Positions 23,170 to 33,672 of a stretch of DNA of 64,000 nucleotides are shown one piece after another; within the stretch, counting starts at the first letter, position 1; each line of letters begins with the position of its first letter. The notes beneath the pieces are model-generated. The model saw nothing but the letters and a program-made list of their open reading frames with translations, did not search any database and was not told the origin of the DNA. The stretch comes from CAVQBJ01 sp963724405 (GTDB lineage Bacteria; Actinomycetota; Thermoleophilia; Solirubrobacterales; Solirubrobacteraceae). Position numbers and translations under genes: made by a program. Location: contig CAVRUQ010000003.1 of the NCBI GenBank assembly GCA_963724405.1, forward strand, positions 2,108,001-2,172,000, in the 5' to 3' direction.

Positions 23170-25434
23170 TCACGGGCACAGCCCGAGCCTGCTGTTCTCC
23201 GCCTGGCGCAGGGGACTGGGAGGACCCGCGACGTCGTAGTACTTGGTGCTCGCCTGATCGAGAGCGCTCGAATGCGTCGTGCTGATCGTGCCGGGCCCGG
23301 CGTAGCCGAAGTGCCCCCGCCAACAGGCCCACGGCATCGCGCGCAGGTCGACGAGCGGCGTGGTCGCGGCCGGGAAGGCGAACCGGGGGGACCCGCACAC
23401 GACCCAATCGCTCAGCGGAATCGGGGTGTTGCGGTGCTGCTCGCCACAGACCGGATAGCTGGGGTGGCCGCCGAAGGCGGCCTGGATGATCGGGCGGGTG
23501 CCGGCGAGCGCGGGACCGAGACGCCCCCACGGGACGAACGTGCCCTCGTTGCTGTGACGGGCCAGGTACAGCCACTCGGGCGAATGCGTCACGGGGTCGA
23601 CGAGCACGTCGACGTGCTCCCAGTCGCCCTGGTGCAGGTCGCTGTTGACGAGGTCGCCTCGCAGCGGCGCGCCGTTCATCACCTGGCGGTCGAACAGCGT
23701 CGGGAAATAGTTGTATTGGTAGAAGAACCAGTACTCGAGGTTCAGGAGCCCGGCGGGCACCTGCGGGTCGTGCACCGGCCAGCCGGGAAAGCCCGCGGGC
23801 ACTCGGCCCGCATCGACGAAGTAGATCTGTGCGCTGGCCCAGGGGTTCAGAATTCCCGGATCGACGAGCCAATCGTGCCGCGACGTCCCGACCATGCCCT
23901 GACCGGCCAGGAACGGCTGAAGCTCCACCTGGGGCTCGCCGTTGAGCGGGGACGGCGATGTGGACGTGGCCTGCGGCGTGGGGTACTGGAGATAGTCGCT
24001 CGGATCCCCGAGCGACCGTGAGAGCGTCTTGAGCGTGACCGGACAGACCACGGACGGGGCCTGCGTCTCGTGCAGGCACGAAACCGCGCCGCCGGGTCCG
24101 CGGTCGGCGAGGAGCGCGCCGACCGAGACCGGCCAGTTCTCGTCGGCGGCCGAGATCTCGAGGATCGGCTGCAGCTCACGGGCGAGGCGAGCGATCGAGG
24201 GAGTGGTGCGCTCGATCGGCGGGTCGCCGTCGGCCGCGCGTCCCGACGCCGGCGCCGGGCCGGCGATGACGCCCGCGCCGAGCGCCGGATCCTCGAAGCC
24301 GTGCGAGAGCGTGGCCGGCCCCGTGCCGGCGCAGGTGGGCTCGTACGGGCGCAGGCCGGTGCCGAGGGGGACCGGAAGGCGGACGCTCACGCCGAGCCAG
24401 CGCATCGCCAGCGTGGCCAGCGACGGGCGATCGCCGGAGTCCAGGTAGTAGCTGGGCCCACCGCGGCTCGACCGCAGGACCCGTGACGCGGGCACGAAGG
24501 TCACCCGAGGGTCATAGGCGGTGGCATCCGCCAGGCCCTGGCAGGTGACGACGTAGGTGCCGGAGCCCGTTCCCGCCACGTAGCCGGCCACTCGCTCCCC
24601 GGCGCTGGTCAAGAGCAGATCGCGCTGGAACGGAACGGGCGGAACGGCGTAGTACGCGACGCCCACGAGCGTGTACACCACGAGCAACGACCACGGCAGC
24701 GGCGAGCGCAGGAAGGCGGAGGGCGTGCGCGGCAGCTCGGTGCGAGCGATCACCCGTCCCGCGGTCGAGATCGCCACCCCGGTGAGGATCAGCAGCCCGA
24801 GCGGCAGGGTCGTGAGCAGGGCCGCGACCAGCGCCACCGCAATCCACACGCCGGCATGCGTCCGGCGGCCCACCTTCAGCGGGCCCCAATTGGTCAGGAG
24901 CGTGTACGAGCCGAGGAACACGACGATGCCCACGGGCACCAGCACCCACAGGCTGTCGGTCAGGATCCGTTCGACGGACGTGACCACGAGCGCGGTGAGC
25001 ACCCCGGAGAGCACCCCGATGTTGAAGCCGGCCAGGATCCGCACCGCGTTCTCGCCCAGCGGCGCCGTCTCCTCGCCCGGGGGCTCCGCGGACCGAGCCC
25101 GGGCCGGGCCGACGCCTCGCCGGAGCACCAGGCGGTGCCACTCCGTGCGGCGTTCGTGCCACCTGCGCCCGGCGAACGCGTAGGCGAGAAGGCCAAGGAC
25201 CGCGAACACGACGATCATCACCACGAGCCAGCGCAGGCCGACCAGGAGCACCCTCCAGACGCCGAGGTCGCTCGTGGTGGCGGACGGCGGAAGCTGCGCC
25301 GTCCTGAAGCGGACCCAGCTGATGACCGCCCCGATCGCGAGCGCCGCGAGGAACAGCAGGATCAGGTCTGCGGTGAGCCAGATCCATTCCCCGGCGGGGA
25401 CTCGGTCGGACGCGCGTCGCTCCGTCGCCTCCAC
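23170..25434 (-). CDS. Multi-pass membrane protein with C-terminal Vps62-like domain
   Basis: A 754-residue protein from GTG 25434. The N-terminal half holds about six hydrophobic helices (residues 17-35, 55-80, 128-150, 155-175, 190-225, 250-270). The C-terminal part (about 520-754) has the Vps62 pattern: YWFFYQYNY, LHQGDWEHVDVLVDP, EWLYLARHSNEGTF, AAFGGHPSYP and a final Trp/Cys-rich end. Cys pairs (SCLHET, VVCPV, PVCGEQ) suit disulfides outside the cell. Function is unknown. The start lies 26 bases after the alpha-galactosidase stop. Confidence 0.78.
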   Translation of the reverse strand: MEATERRASDRVPAGEWIWLTADLILLFLAALAIGAVISWVRFRTAQLPPSATTSDLGVWRVLLVGLRWLVVMIVVFAVLGLLAYAFAGRRWHERRTEWHRLVLRRGVGPARARSAEPPGEETAPLGENAVRILAGFNIGVLSGVLTALVVTSVERILTDSLWVLVPVGIVVFLGSYTLLTNWGPLKVGRRTHAGVWIAVALVAALLTTLPLGLLILTGVAISTAGRVIARTELPRTPSAFLRSPLPWSLLVVYTLVGVAYYAVPPVPFQRDLLLTSAGERVAGYVAGTGSGTYVVTCQGLADATAYDPRVTFVPASRVLRSSRGGPSYYLDSGDRPSLATLAMRWLGVSVRLPVPLGTGLRPYEPTCAGTGPATLSHGFEDPALGAGVIAGPAPASGRAADGDPPIERTTPSIARLARELQPILEISAADENWPVSVGALLADRGPGGAVSCLHETQAPSVVCPVTLKTLSRSLGDPSDYLQYPTPQATSTSPSPLNGEPQVELQPFLAGQGMVGTSRHDWLVDPGILNPWASAQIYFVDAGRVPAGFPGWPVHDPQVPAGLLNLEYWFFYQYNYFPTLFDRQVMNGAPLRGDLVNSDLHQGDWEHVDVLVDPVTHSPEWLYLARHSNEGTFVPWGRLGPALAGTRPIIQAAFGGHPSYPVCGEQHRNTPIPLSDWVVCGSPRFAFPAATTPLVDLRAMPWACWRGHFGYAGPGTISTTHSSALDQASTKYYDVAGPPSPLRQAENSRLGLCP

Positions 25435-25459
25435 GAGCGAATGATCGCCGACCGCCGCC

Positions 25460-26605
25460 CTACGGCTCGGGCTGGACCCGGTACAGCGCGGCGCTGTGCC
25501 CGGGCACGGGCGCGCCGATGGCCTCGAGCCCGCCCGCTGCCGCTCGCGCCCAGAGGTCGCGCACCGCATGGCGATCGCGGCGCGAGAGGCCGAGTCGACG
25601 CGGGCTGAGCGACAGCTGCACCGGTGCCGTCCCTCGATTGAGGACCGCCACGGCGCACCCGCCGTCGGCGAGCGGCTTGACCCACGCCTCGCCCGAGCCG
25701 CGGCGGTGACGGCAGGTGGCCTGCGCGACGAGCGGGTCCTGGTCGACGGCTATGACCTCGGCGTTGGCGAGCATCGCCACGCTGTCCTCGCCGAGCACTC
25801 GCACGTCGCTGCCGATGATGAGGGGCGCCGCCGCCACCGCCCACAGCGTCAGCTGCGCTCGCGCCTCGTTCTCGCTCAGGCCGATCTCCGGCGCGAGGTA
25901 GTCGGGATCGTTGAAGCGCCCCGGGCCGGCGGCCTCCGGATGCGCGGCGTTGGCGTCGTAGTTGCGGAGCACGTTCTCGAACCTGACGTCCCTCGTGAAG
26001 CCGATGTCGGTGTCGGTGCGCCAGCTGTCGGCGACCCGGGGCGCCCACGAGTGGTTACCGTGCGACGAACGCTCGCGCGGCGGATAGCCGCCACCGACGT
26101 GACCCGGTCGCCAGAAGTTGCTGACGTTGATGATCAGCGGCCGGGCACTCGCGTTATGGCGCAGCGCCGCGCAGAACTCGCGGTACAGGGGCACCGGATC
26201 GAGGCGCTCCTGACCGCCGCCGCAGAAGTCGACCTTGACGGCGTCGAAGCCCCAGGCGGCGAAGCGGTCCGCATCCTGCTCGTAGTGCCCGAGGCTGCCC
26301 ACGCCGCGCCCCTCGCAGCCGGAGCGCCCGCCGTCGCTGTAGATGCCCGCGAGCAGGCCCCGCTGGTGCAGGGCGGCCGTCAGGCCGTCCAGGCCGTGCG
26401 GCCACTGGCGGGGGTCGATCGCCAGCTCACCATCGTGGTCGCGCTCGCCCGAGGCCCAGCCGTAGTCCAGCCACACGATCCGGTAGCCCGCGGCCGCGAG
26501 CCCGCGGTCCACGAGCGCGTCCGCGACGTCGACGATCGTCCGCTCGTCGAACACGCCGCCGACGCCGTAGTAGGTGTTCCAGCCCATGTATGGCGTCGCT
26601 GCCAT
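25460..26605 (-). CDS. GH27 alpha-galactosidase-like glycoside hydrolase
   Basis: A 381-residue enzyme with the GH27 order: PYMGWNTYYG at the start, VWLDYGWASGERD, LLAGIYSDGG, the nucleophile D126 in AVKVDFCGG, IINVSNFW, acid/base D198 or D200 in SWRTDTDIG, GRFNDPDYL and LWAVAAAPLIIGSDVR. The C-terminal beta-sandwich is short (about 290-381). No signal peptide is visible, so a cytoplasmic enzyme on imported galactosides is likely. The pairing with the Vps62-like gene downstream suggests an operon. Confidence 0.9.
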   Translation of the reverse strand: MAATPYMGWNTYYGVGGVFDERTIVDVADALVDRGLAAAGYRIVWLDYGWASGERDHDGELAIDPRQWPHGLDGLTAALHQRGLLAGIYSDGGRSGCEGRGVGSLGHYEQDADRFAAWGFDAVKVDFCGGGQERLDPVPLYREFCAALRHNASARPLIINVSNFWRPGHVGGGYPPRERSSHGNHSWAPRVADSWRTDTDIGFTRDVRFENVLRNYDANAAHPEAAGPGRFNDPDYLAPEIGLSENEARAQLTLWAVAAAPLIIGSDVRVLGEDSVAMLANAEVIAVDQDPLVAQATCRHRRGSGEAWVKPLADGGCAVAVLNRGTAPVQLSLSPRRLGLSRRDRHAVRDLWARAAAGGLEAIGAPVPGHSAALYRVQPEP

Positions 26606-26674
26606 CTCGTTCGGTCACCTGGTCTTCCACCGCGGATGGTTCCCCCATGGCGGTTGACGCCACCCGTCACACCG

Positions 26675-28915
26675 TCAGCGCACCACGAACGTGACCGGGT
26701 CACTGACCGCGATCAGCTTGTGCCGTTGGTGCAGCCGCACGATCAGCTCGTACGTCCCGCGGCGCAGCTTGTGACCGCCCACCTTCCGGTTCCAGCGCAG
26801 CGCGACGCGGCCCTTGCCGTGCCGTCCGAAGTGCACGGTTCCCACCAGCTTCAGCTTCGGGACGTGCGCGGCGGCCGCCTCGGCAAGGACGCGAGCGCCC
26901 TGAGCGGATGCGTTCGCGGTGCCCCCATTGATCAGCCGGAACACCTGGACGTCGACCATGGCCGGCTGCGGGAGCGTGACGGCGAGCACGCCGCGCTGGG
27001 TGATGCTCGCGGGCGGCACCGCGACGGCCGCGAACATCTGGAAGTACTCGTCCGAGCCGACGATCGCCCCGATCACCTGCTCGTCGGTCGCGCCGTCGGC
27101 CAGGGACGTGTCGAAGAGCGAGCGGTCGGTGGCGCTCCCGGCACGTCGGAGGAACCGCAGGTACCAGCCGCGCACGAGGTCGTCGCGATACTCGGCCGAG
27201 GACAGGAGCGCCTGGGCCACCTGCGTGCGCGTGGTGGAGCCGGCCAGCGCCGTGAGGAACGGCCCCTCCTCGCCGGGTGACGGCGCGCGCAACAGCAGGT
27301 CGCAGTACGCGTCGACGACGAAGCCCGGGTTCGTGCCGCCCGCGTGCGCGAGGTACTCGGCCGAGCCGAGGATGTTCGCCAGCACCGGCTCGTCGGGCGC
27401 CCCGGACGCCAGGAGGTTCACGAACGGGTCCAGGGCGGCCGCCGTCGGCGAGTGCCCGAGGAAGCTCGTGTCGTAGGAGGTGACGAGGTCGGCCCGGTAC
27501 TCGGTGCTCGAGAGGACGAGGGACGCGACCTGGGCGCGCGTGACGCCCTCGCCCAGCAGCGTGGTGAATGTCGCCTGCTCCGCGGGACTCGGCGCGCGTC
27601 CGAGGAGGTCGTGGTAGACGGCCTGCACCCAGCGGGCGTTGGGGTCCGTGGCCGACGGCGCGAACGCGCCGGCCGCTGCCGGCGTCTGCGGCGCGCAGGT
27701 CGGCGACGGAGGCATCGGGGGTGAGGGAGTCGGCGACGGTGCCGGTACTGGCGGCGGTGGCGGTGGCGAGGTCGTCGGCGCGCACGGGTTGGCGAGGTTG
27801 CCGACGCCGGCGCCGCCGGTGGCCAGGAACACCCACATCGCCGGCTCGGCGCCGCTGAGCGTGACGGTACCGCTGCCGGTTCCACCGGCGCCGGTCTGAA
27901 CGAAGCCCTCGGCGAGGTTCTGGAGGTCGGCGACGTGGCCGATGCACGAGCCGGCGAGCAGGTCGACATCCCATCCGGTGTTCGGTGTCGCGTTGGCGAC
28001 GGTCACCGGGAAGGAGACGCCGCCGGCGATCGCGGCCGGCGTCCCCTCGGCGACGGTCACGCCCTGGCCGTTGACGATAAGCGGGGCGGGCCCGCCGCCG
28101 AACGACACCCGCTCGACCTGGTTCGCCCCACCGCCGGCGTCGATCGCCGAGCTGCTACCGGCGATCACGACGCCTCCGAGCACGGAGTTGCCGCTCGCCC
28201 CGCTCACGAACTGGACTCCGTTCTCGCCATCGGGGTCCTCGGTGCCGCTCAGGCCGTTCGAGTCGGTGCCGATGAGGTTGCCCTCGATCGTGTTCCCGGT
28301 CGCCGCCGCACCCTGGATCAGCACGCCGTCGAACGTGTTGCCCGAGATGACATTGGCGGTCGACGCGGTCGTGCCGCCGATCGTGTTGTTCGCGCCGAGG
28401 ATCGCGAGTCCGAAGCCGTTCGCGCCGGAGGCGCTGCCGATGGTGTTGCCCTCGATGGTGTTGTTGGATGACAACACCGAGAGGCCGGCGCCGCTGGCGC
28501 CCGCGATCGACAGCCCACGGACGGTGCTGCCGTCGCTGCCCTGGGCGAGGACGAGCGCGTCGCTCGAAGGAGTCGTGAACGGGTCGATGATCGTGATCCC
28601 GCCCTGGCCGTCGAGAATCACCGGTCCGGTGATCTGTGGCAGCGCGCTCTGCAGATCGATCATGAACCTCGGAACGGTGGCGCCGGGCGCCAGCGTGATC
28701 GTGTCGGGGGCGGCGGCCGTTCCCGGGTTGGCGTTCGCGCTGGTGATGGCGGCGCGTAGCGAGCCCGAGCCCGAGTCGCTCGGGCTGGTCACGAGGTAGG
28801 TCTGCCCGGCCCACGCCGCCGCCGGCGCCCCGAGCAGCGCGAGCAGCGCCCCGGCGGCGACCGCCACCCACCGCCCGTGAGCGGCCCGCCGGTGCGTCCT
28901 TGCGTGCGCGTCCAT
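26675..28915 (-). CDS. Secreted beta-helix protein with DUF4214 repeats
   Basis: A 746-residue protein from ATG 28915 (MDAHARTHRR) with signal peptide ending near AAAWAG. Residues 40-260 form a right-handed beta-helix of the CSLREA type (YLVTSPSDSGSGSLRAAI, ILDGQGGITII, NNTIEGNTIGSA, NVISGNTFDGVLI). A Pro-rich linker (about 415-445) separates it from three DUF4214 units (WVQAVYHDLLGRAPSPAEQATF, FVVDAYCDLLLRAPSPGEEGPF and a third). The end is a small beta domain. It is probably surface-exposed and glycan-interacting. Confidence 0.83.
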   Translation of the reverse strand: MDAHARTHRRAAHGRWVAVAAGALLALLGAPAAAWAGQTYLVTSPSDSGSGSLRAAITSANANPGTAAAPDTITLAPGATVPRFMIDLQSALPQITGPVILDGQGGITIIDPFTTPSSDALVLAQGSDGSTVRGLSIAGASGAGLSVLSSNNTIEGNTIGSASGANGFGLAILGANNTIGGTTASTANVISGNTFDGVLIQGAAATGNTIEGNLIGTDSNGLSGTEDPDGENGVQFVSGASGNSVLGGVVIAGSSSAIDAGGGANQVERVSFGGGPAPLIVNGQGVTVAEGTPAAIAGGVSFPVTVANATPNTGWDVDLLAGSCIGHVADLQNLAEGFVQTGAGGTGSGTVTLSGAEPAMWVFLATGGAGVGNLANPCAPTTSPPPPPPVPAPSPTPSPPMPPSPTCAPQTPAAAGAFAPSATDPNARWVQAVYHDLLGRAPSPAEQATFTTLLGEGVTRAQVASLVLSSTEYRADLVTSYDTSFLGHSPTAAALDPFVNLLASGAPDEPVLANILGSAEYLAHAGGTNPGFVVDAYCDLLLRAPSPGEEGPFLTALAGSTTRTQVAQALLSSAEYRDDLVRGWYLRFLRRAGSATDRSLFDTSLADGATDEQVIGAIVGSDEYFQMFAAVAVPPASITQRGVLAVTLPQPAMVDVQVFRLINGGTANASAQGARVLAEAAAAHVPKLKLVGTVHFGRHGKGRVALRWNRKVGGHKLRRGTYELIVRLHQRHKLIAVSDPVTFVVR

Positions 28916-29084
28916 CGCGATTCCGAGCCAACCGGCCGATCCCGGCGATCCTACGCTCATGCGCCCGTCCGGTTCAACGTTTCGGGTCGCCCGCCCGATA
29001 CACGTCCGAACGTGGCACGCCGACCGCGTCGACTCACCGTCCGCACTCCCCTCGGCCCCGCCACGCCACCCACAAAGGAGCACC

Positions 29085-29279
29085 ATGAAGGTTCTCGCCA
29101 AGATCGCGTCCGTTCTGTTCGTCCTGATCGCCGCCTTCCTCGTCTATGCGGTCGTCGCCGCCTTCGCCTCGGCCGGCGGCGCCAACGTCGCGGTCTGCGT
29201 CGGGTACGTCATCGGAGCGCTGGTGCTCGGCTTCCTGGCCGTCACGCTCTGGCGCCGGTCGGCGCGCCCGACCGCGTAG
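29085..29279 (+). CDS. Small two-helix membrane protein
   Basis: A 64-residue protein with two hydrophobic helices (about 6-30 and 34-55) and a basic C-terminus (WRRSARPTA). ATG 29085 follows an AAAGGAG ribosome site, which supports it despite its size. No family recognised. It is divergent from the beta-helix gene at 28915. Confidence 0.65.
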   Translation: MKVLAKIASVLFVLIAAFLVYAVVAAFASAGGANVAVCVGYVIGALVLGFLAVTLWRRSARPTA

Positions 29280-29659
29280 CACCCGTCCCGCGTGAGCTCG
29301 GCCGGCGGACGGCGCGCCTTCAGCGACGCCGACCCCGGCGGCGCGAGCGGGCGCAGAGACCGCCAAGGGGTGCCAGGCGTCCGCGTGGAATCCGCGCCGA
29401 TCACCCCGTAAGAGGCACTTGACTTCGCAACCCGCCGGGGTAGTCTTGCCGGCGTTTCCCGCGGGTTCGGGAAGCGCGGGGCCAAGGGGGCGTCGCGGAC
29501 GAGGAACGGGACAACCGGACAGGTGCTCGGGTCGCGCCGAGCGGGCGATGGAGCGCTGACGGTCGGGCGTGATCGCTCGTCGACGCTGGGGACTTCGCGG
29601 AAGTAGATTCGGGCGGTGCGCCCGTTTCACGAACGCGTCCGAGGAGGGGAGCGAGCCCG
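29280..29659. other. Intergenic region with candidate promoter
   Basis: No convincing gene is seen. TTGACT (29419-29424) and TAGTCT (29441-29446) with a 16-base spacer make a plausible sigma-70-type promoter reading toward the frameshifted gene that follows. A strong GAGGAGGGGAG ribosome site lies at about 29641-29651. Confidence 0.45.
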
Positions 29660-32600
29660 ATGTCCCAGCCACGTAAGCCGCGGTCACCTGCCGAGCCGCC
29701 GCCGCCGCCAAGCGCCGCGGCGCCGCCGAGCAGCCGAGCCGACCGAGACGGCCGGTCCGCCCGCTCGACACCACCGACGTCGTGCTCACCCCGGGCGGCG
29801 GCCGTCCGCGTTCGCTCGTTTACACCCTCGAGCCCGGACAGCACGTCAGCCTCAAGGACGGCCGAGTCCGGATCATCGAGACCGCGACCGGGAACGTCGT
29901 CAAGGACCTCGGCGAGTACGCGACCCACGACGCGACGGCCGGCGACGAACCCGAGGCGCGACCGCCGGCCGGCGGGCCGGGGCCCACCCCCGCCCTGCCC
30001 GACATCGCGTGGATCGAGAACTCGCAGTGGCGCAACGGCGGTACGAATCCGATCATCTCCTTCACCACCAGCTGGATCGTCCCGCCGGTACCGACGTCGG
30101 ACGACAGCCAGACGGTGTTCCTGTTCAACGGAATGCAGCCGGACAACGCCGCCCACATCCTGCAGCCGGTGCTGCAGTGGGGATCGTCCGGCGCCGGTGG
30201 CGGGAAGTACTGGAGCATCGCCAATTGGTATGCCGACGGGCAGAACGGCGCGGCGGTCAAGAGCAACGTCATCCAGGTGGCGCCGGGCACGGTTCTGACG
30301 GGGGTGATGACCTGCACCAGCAGACCGCCACGGGCTTCGACTACACGTGCAAGTTCGTCGGGTATCCGAGCATCGACGTGAGCGTCACCGACGTCCCGCA
30401 GCTGACTTGGGCGTACGAGACGCTCGAGTGCTACGGCAGCGACTACACCAAGCCGCTCACCCAGTGCTCGGACTACCCGCCCACCCCGCTGACGGCCATG
30501 TACGCAATCGAGATCAAGACGGGCACGCCGGGCGCCGCCGGCACGGACGCGACGATCGCCTGGTCGGCGGTCACCAACTTCACCGACTGCGGCCAGAGCT
30601 GCGAGATCGTCAGCAACGACTCGCCCGGCGGCGCGGTGTACCTCTACTACGACAAGCCGCCGCGAACGCTCTACTTCATCAACGACAAGAGCAGCTTCGG
30701 CAAGGACGAGGTCGCCGACCAGATCGCGACCGCCGGGGGCGTGTTCCCCGCCGCCATCTACGTCGCACTCGACGGATTCACCGTCCAGCAGCTGACGATC
30801 GACCAGCCGCAGCTCGCCGCGCCGACGGTCAGCGGCCCGTTCAGCTCACTCCAGGGAGTCTCGGTCTACCCAAGCGCCACCTACCAGCCGTCGTACGACC
30901 CGACCAACCTGTACACGCCGCAGCGGATCTTGTACCCGTTCGACGTCAAGTTCACGTCGGACGCACTCACAGGTACGGATTTCCCCGCCGGCGGCGTGAC
31001 GCCCGAGCGGCTCGACGCGAGCATCACCGTCGGAGCGGCCGGCGCTCCGAACCAGCAGACGCTGACCGCCAGCACCGTGATCGAGCTCGGGGCCGGGGCC
31101 GACCCGTACTTTGCCAACGTCGACCCGGCGCAGGACAACGTGACGTACCTCAGCCAGGACCTGCGGGTGTTCACCGTCACGCCGACGGCGAGCGGCACCA
31201 CGCCGGTCGACGGAGTGACGTGGAACTTCCAGGATGGTGGCCCGGTGAGCTTCGACGGCGCCGCGGCGTACCAGTACATCCGCGACCTGATCGGGCACTT
31301 CAACTCCAGCTACAGCGACCCGAACGGTGTCGACCCGTTCGACGTCAACAACCCGAGGCTGCCGAGCCAGGGCGCGGTGTATGGCGGCGACTCGAGCGTC
31401 ACTCCGGCCTCGGTGGACTTCGGCCAGGTGCCGCCGATCGCGCTCAACTACAACTTCGCGCTCGCTCGTGTGCGCCTCCAGGGCTCCTCGGGTACGGCCG
31501 GCCAGGCGTCGGACGTGCGTGTCTTCTTCCGCCTGTTCACGACCCAGACCTTCGACACCGACTACATCGACACCGCGTCGGCGCTCTCCGGAGCCGACCC
31601 CGACATCACCTACCCGTCACTACCGGTCGGTTCGCCCAACGCGCCCGCCTCGCCGCTGCCGGGGACCGACGCCGGCGGCGCGATCAACGGCTGCTCGCTG
31701 CCGTACTTCGCGGCCGCCGACCAGTCCGACCTCGCCCCCGGCGGCGCCAACCACCAGACGATCGTGATCCCGGCCGGTGACGACAAGACGTGGGCGTACT
31801 TCGGCTGCTTCCTCGACGTCTACGACTCGACCTACCTGATCGGCGGCTTCGACTCCCAGCACTGGTTGGCCGGTGCCAGCCACTCCTGCCTGGTCGCGCA
31901 GATCGCCTACGACGGCCTGCCGATCGAGAACTCGAACGGGGTGATCGAGAACCCCGGCAACTGCGCCCAGCTCGCCCAGCGCAATCTCCAGATCACCCTG
32001 AGCGGCAACCCCGCGTTCCCGGAGACGCACCTGATCCCGCAGACGTTCGACACCCGCCCGAGTCCGTCTGCGACCGCTGCCGCGCTCGGTGATTACCCCG
32101 ACGAGCTGATGATCGACTGGCGTAACACCCCGCCGGGCACGATTGCGAGCATCTACTGGCCGGAGGTCAAGTCCGCCGACGTGCTGGCGCTCGCGGCCAG
32201 GCTCTACCCATCCTCGACGCTCGCCGCCGTCGACGACCGCACAATCGCATGCGAGGTCACGCCCGGCATGACCTACGTGCCGATCCCGACGGGTGTCGGC
32301 GAGAGCTTCGCCGGGCTGATCACGCTGCAGTTGCCCGCCGGCATCCGCGTCGGCGACCGGTTCGTCGTCGTGATCCGCAGGATCACCTCGCGCCGCCTCC
32401 AGGAGCGTCCCTCCGACTCGGCGGCGCTCGAGACACCGAAGCAGTTCAACTGGCGCTACGTCGTCGGGACCTTCCAGATGACGATCCCGGTGGCGGACGA
32501 CGCCGCGATCCTGCCCGGCGACGAGAACCTGCTGGCGGTGCTCAAGTGGCGGCTCGGGCGAATCGGATCGAGTGACCGCTGGTATCGCGTCCTGAAGGCC

Positions 32601-32951
32601 TACATCGCGATCGTCGAGCGCCGCGTGCGTGGCTTCGGCGGCGACCCGGGCAAGATCGAGCCGAACCCGCTCGGGCACGTCCCACCGCCCGAGCTGCGGG
32701 TCAGGCACCGGGCGGAGGACCTCGAGGAGTACACCGGCAAGGTGATCGGGATCGGCTACGACCGATTCGGGGACTTCGAGGGGTTCGAGCTTCTGACGCT
32801 GCGCGGACACCGGCACTACTTCCGCGGCCACGAACGGCGGATCGAGGAGCTCGTGCGTGAGGCGTGGGTCGAGCGGCACCTGATCACCGTGCTCGCTCCG
32901 AGGCACCATCCCGACCGGCCGGCGGAGATCATCCTCCGGCGGGCTGGGTGA
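29660..32951 (+). pseudogene. Large beta-rich protein of unknown function, frameshifted
   Basis: About 1,090 residues spread over two or three frames. ATG 29660 has a strong ribosome site but leaves the main frame in a GCC-repeat near 29695. The next frame (usable from GTG 29782) encodes RSLVYTLEPGQHVSL, ISFTTSWIVPPVP, ILQPVLQWGSS and YWSIANWYADGQNG and ends its sense at the G-run near 30300. The third frame continues with TATGFDYTCKFVGYPSI, many further beta-rich stretches and a charged tail (RVRGFGGDPGKIEPNPLG) to the stop at 32951. Adding one G at 30300 would rejoin the last two. The N-terminal lectin-like region recalls secreted actinobacterial proteins, but I recognise no enzyme. A sequencing error is possible. 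Confidence 0.7.
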
Positions 32952-33250
32952 CGCGGGCGCGTCTTCGCACGCCGCCGGCGCGAGCGGGCGCGGAGAGCGA
33001 CTCCACGCGCGGCCGATCAGCCGGGCGGAGAAGCCCCGGACCGTCGGCCGAGCGGAAGTTTGTGCGATCTTCTTCCACCAGCAAACAAGATCGACCAAAG
33101 TTCGACCCGCGAGGCCCGCCCGACCCTCGCGGCGCCGCCCGGCCCCCGGCGCGGCGGTGAGGCCTGGCGCGGCGGCCCCGGCCCGTCGACCCTTGCCGGG
33201 GCACCTCCGTACCCGAGGACGCCCGCTCGCGCGTGGGCTTCGCGTCGCCC
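32952..33250. other. Intergenic region, empty except for a dispersed palindrome
   Basis: No gene is supported. It holds the 49-base hairpin element at 33055-33103 and otherwise GC-rich DNA without a clear signal. Confidence 0.5.
33055..33103 (-). repeat. 49-base dispersed hairpin element, copy A (inverted orientation)
   Basis: Imperfect inverted repeat: GAAGTTTG...GATCTT at the left pairs with AAGATCGACCAAAGTTC at the right. Its reverse complement matches the element at 44994-45042 at about 42 of 49 positions, including TTTGGTCGAT and CTGGTGGAAGAAGATCG. Confidence 0.75.
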
Positions 33251-33517
33251 TCAGCGCAGGCAGAGCACGCCGGACTCGTAGGCCCGGCGCAGGCACGCGC
33301 GCCGCGCGTCGGGACCGTCGGCGCTGTACATCACGCGGCCCGAGTCGGTCACGAGCTGCCAGCCCGCGCCGCACGGGGCGAGCGAGAGGATCTCGCCCGC
33401 CTCGCGCGCCACGCGGGTCGGCGACCACGCGAGCTGCCGACGGCGGCGGTCCAGCCGAGGGGTGCGGCGGGCCGGGCCGGTCGGGAGCGAGGAGATCGTG
33501 GTCGTCGAGGGGGTCAC
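33251..33517 (-). CDS. Small hypothetical protein
   Basis: The 88-residue frame from GTG 33517 has an Arg/Pro-rich first half and a compact second half (ILSLAPCGAGWQLVTDSGRVMYSADGPDARRACLRRAYESGVLCLR) with three Cys. Residue pattern and codon bias suggest a real gene, but no family is recognised; a start at 33586 is also possible. Confidence 0.5.
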   Translation of the reverse strand: MTPSTTTISSLPTGPARRTPRLDRRRRQLAWSPTRVAREAGEILSLAPCGAGWQLVTDSGRVMYSADGPDARRACLRRAYESGVLCLR

Positions 33518-33672
33518 GCCTGCCAGTGTGGGCCACGTGCCTGAAGCCTCGATGAGCGGCACCTGAAAGATTCCTGTGGAACGCAAGGCGCGACGAGCGC
33601 GGCCTCAGGCGGCACCGACCGGGCGTGCGGCTCACCGTCTCCGGAGGCCATGCGGCGCGTTCCCGGCCGGAA

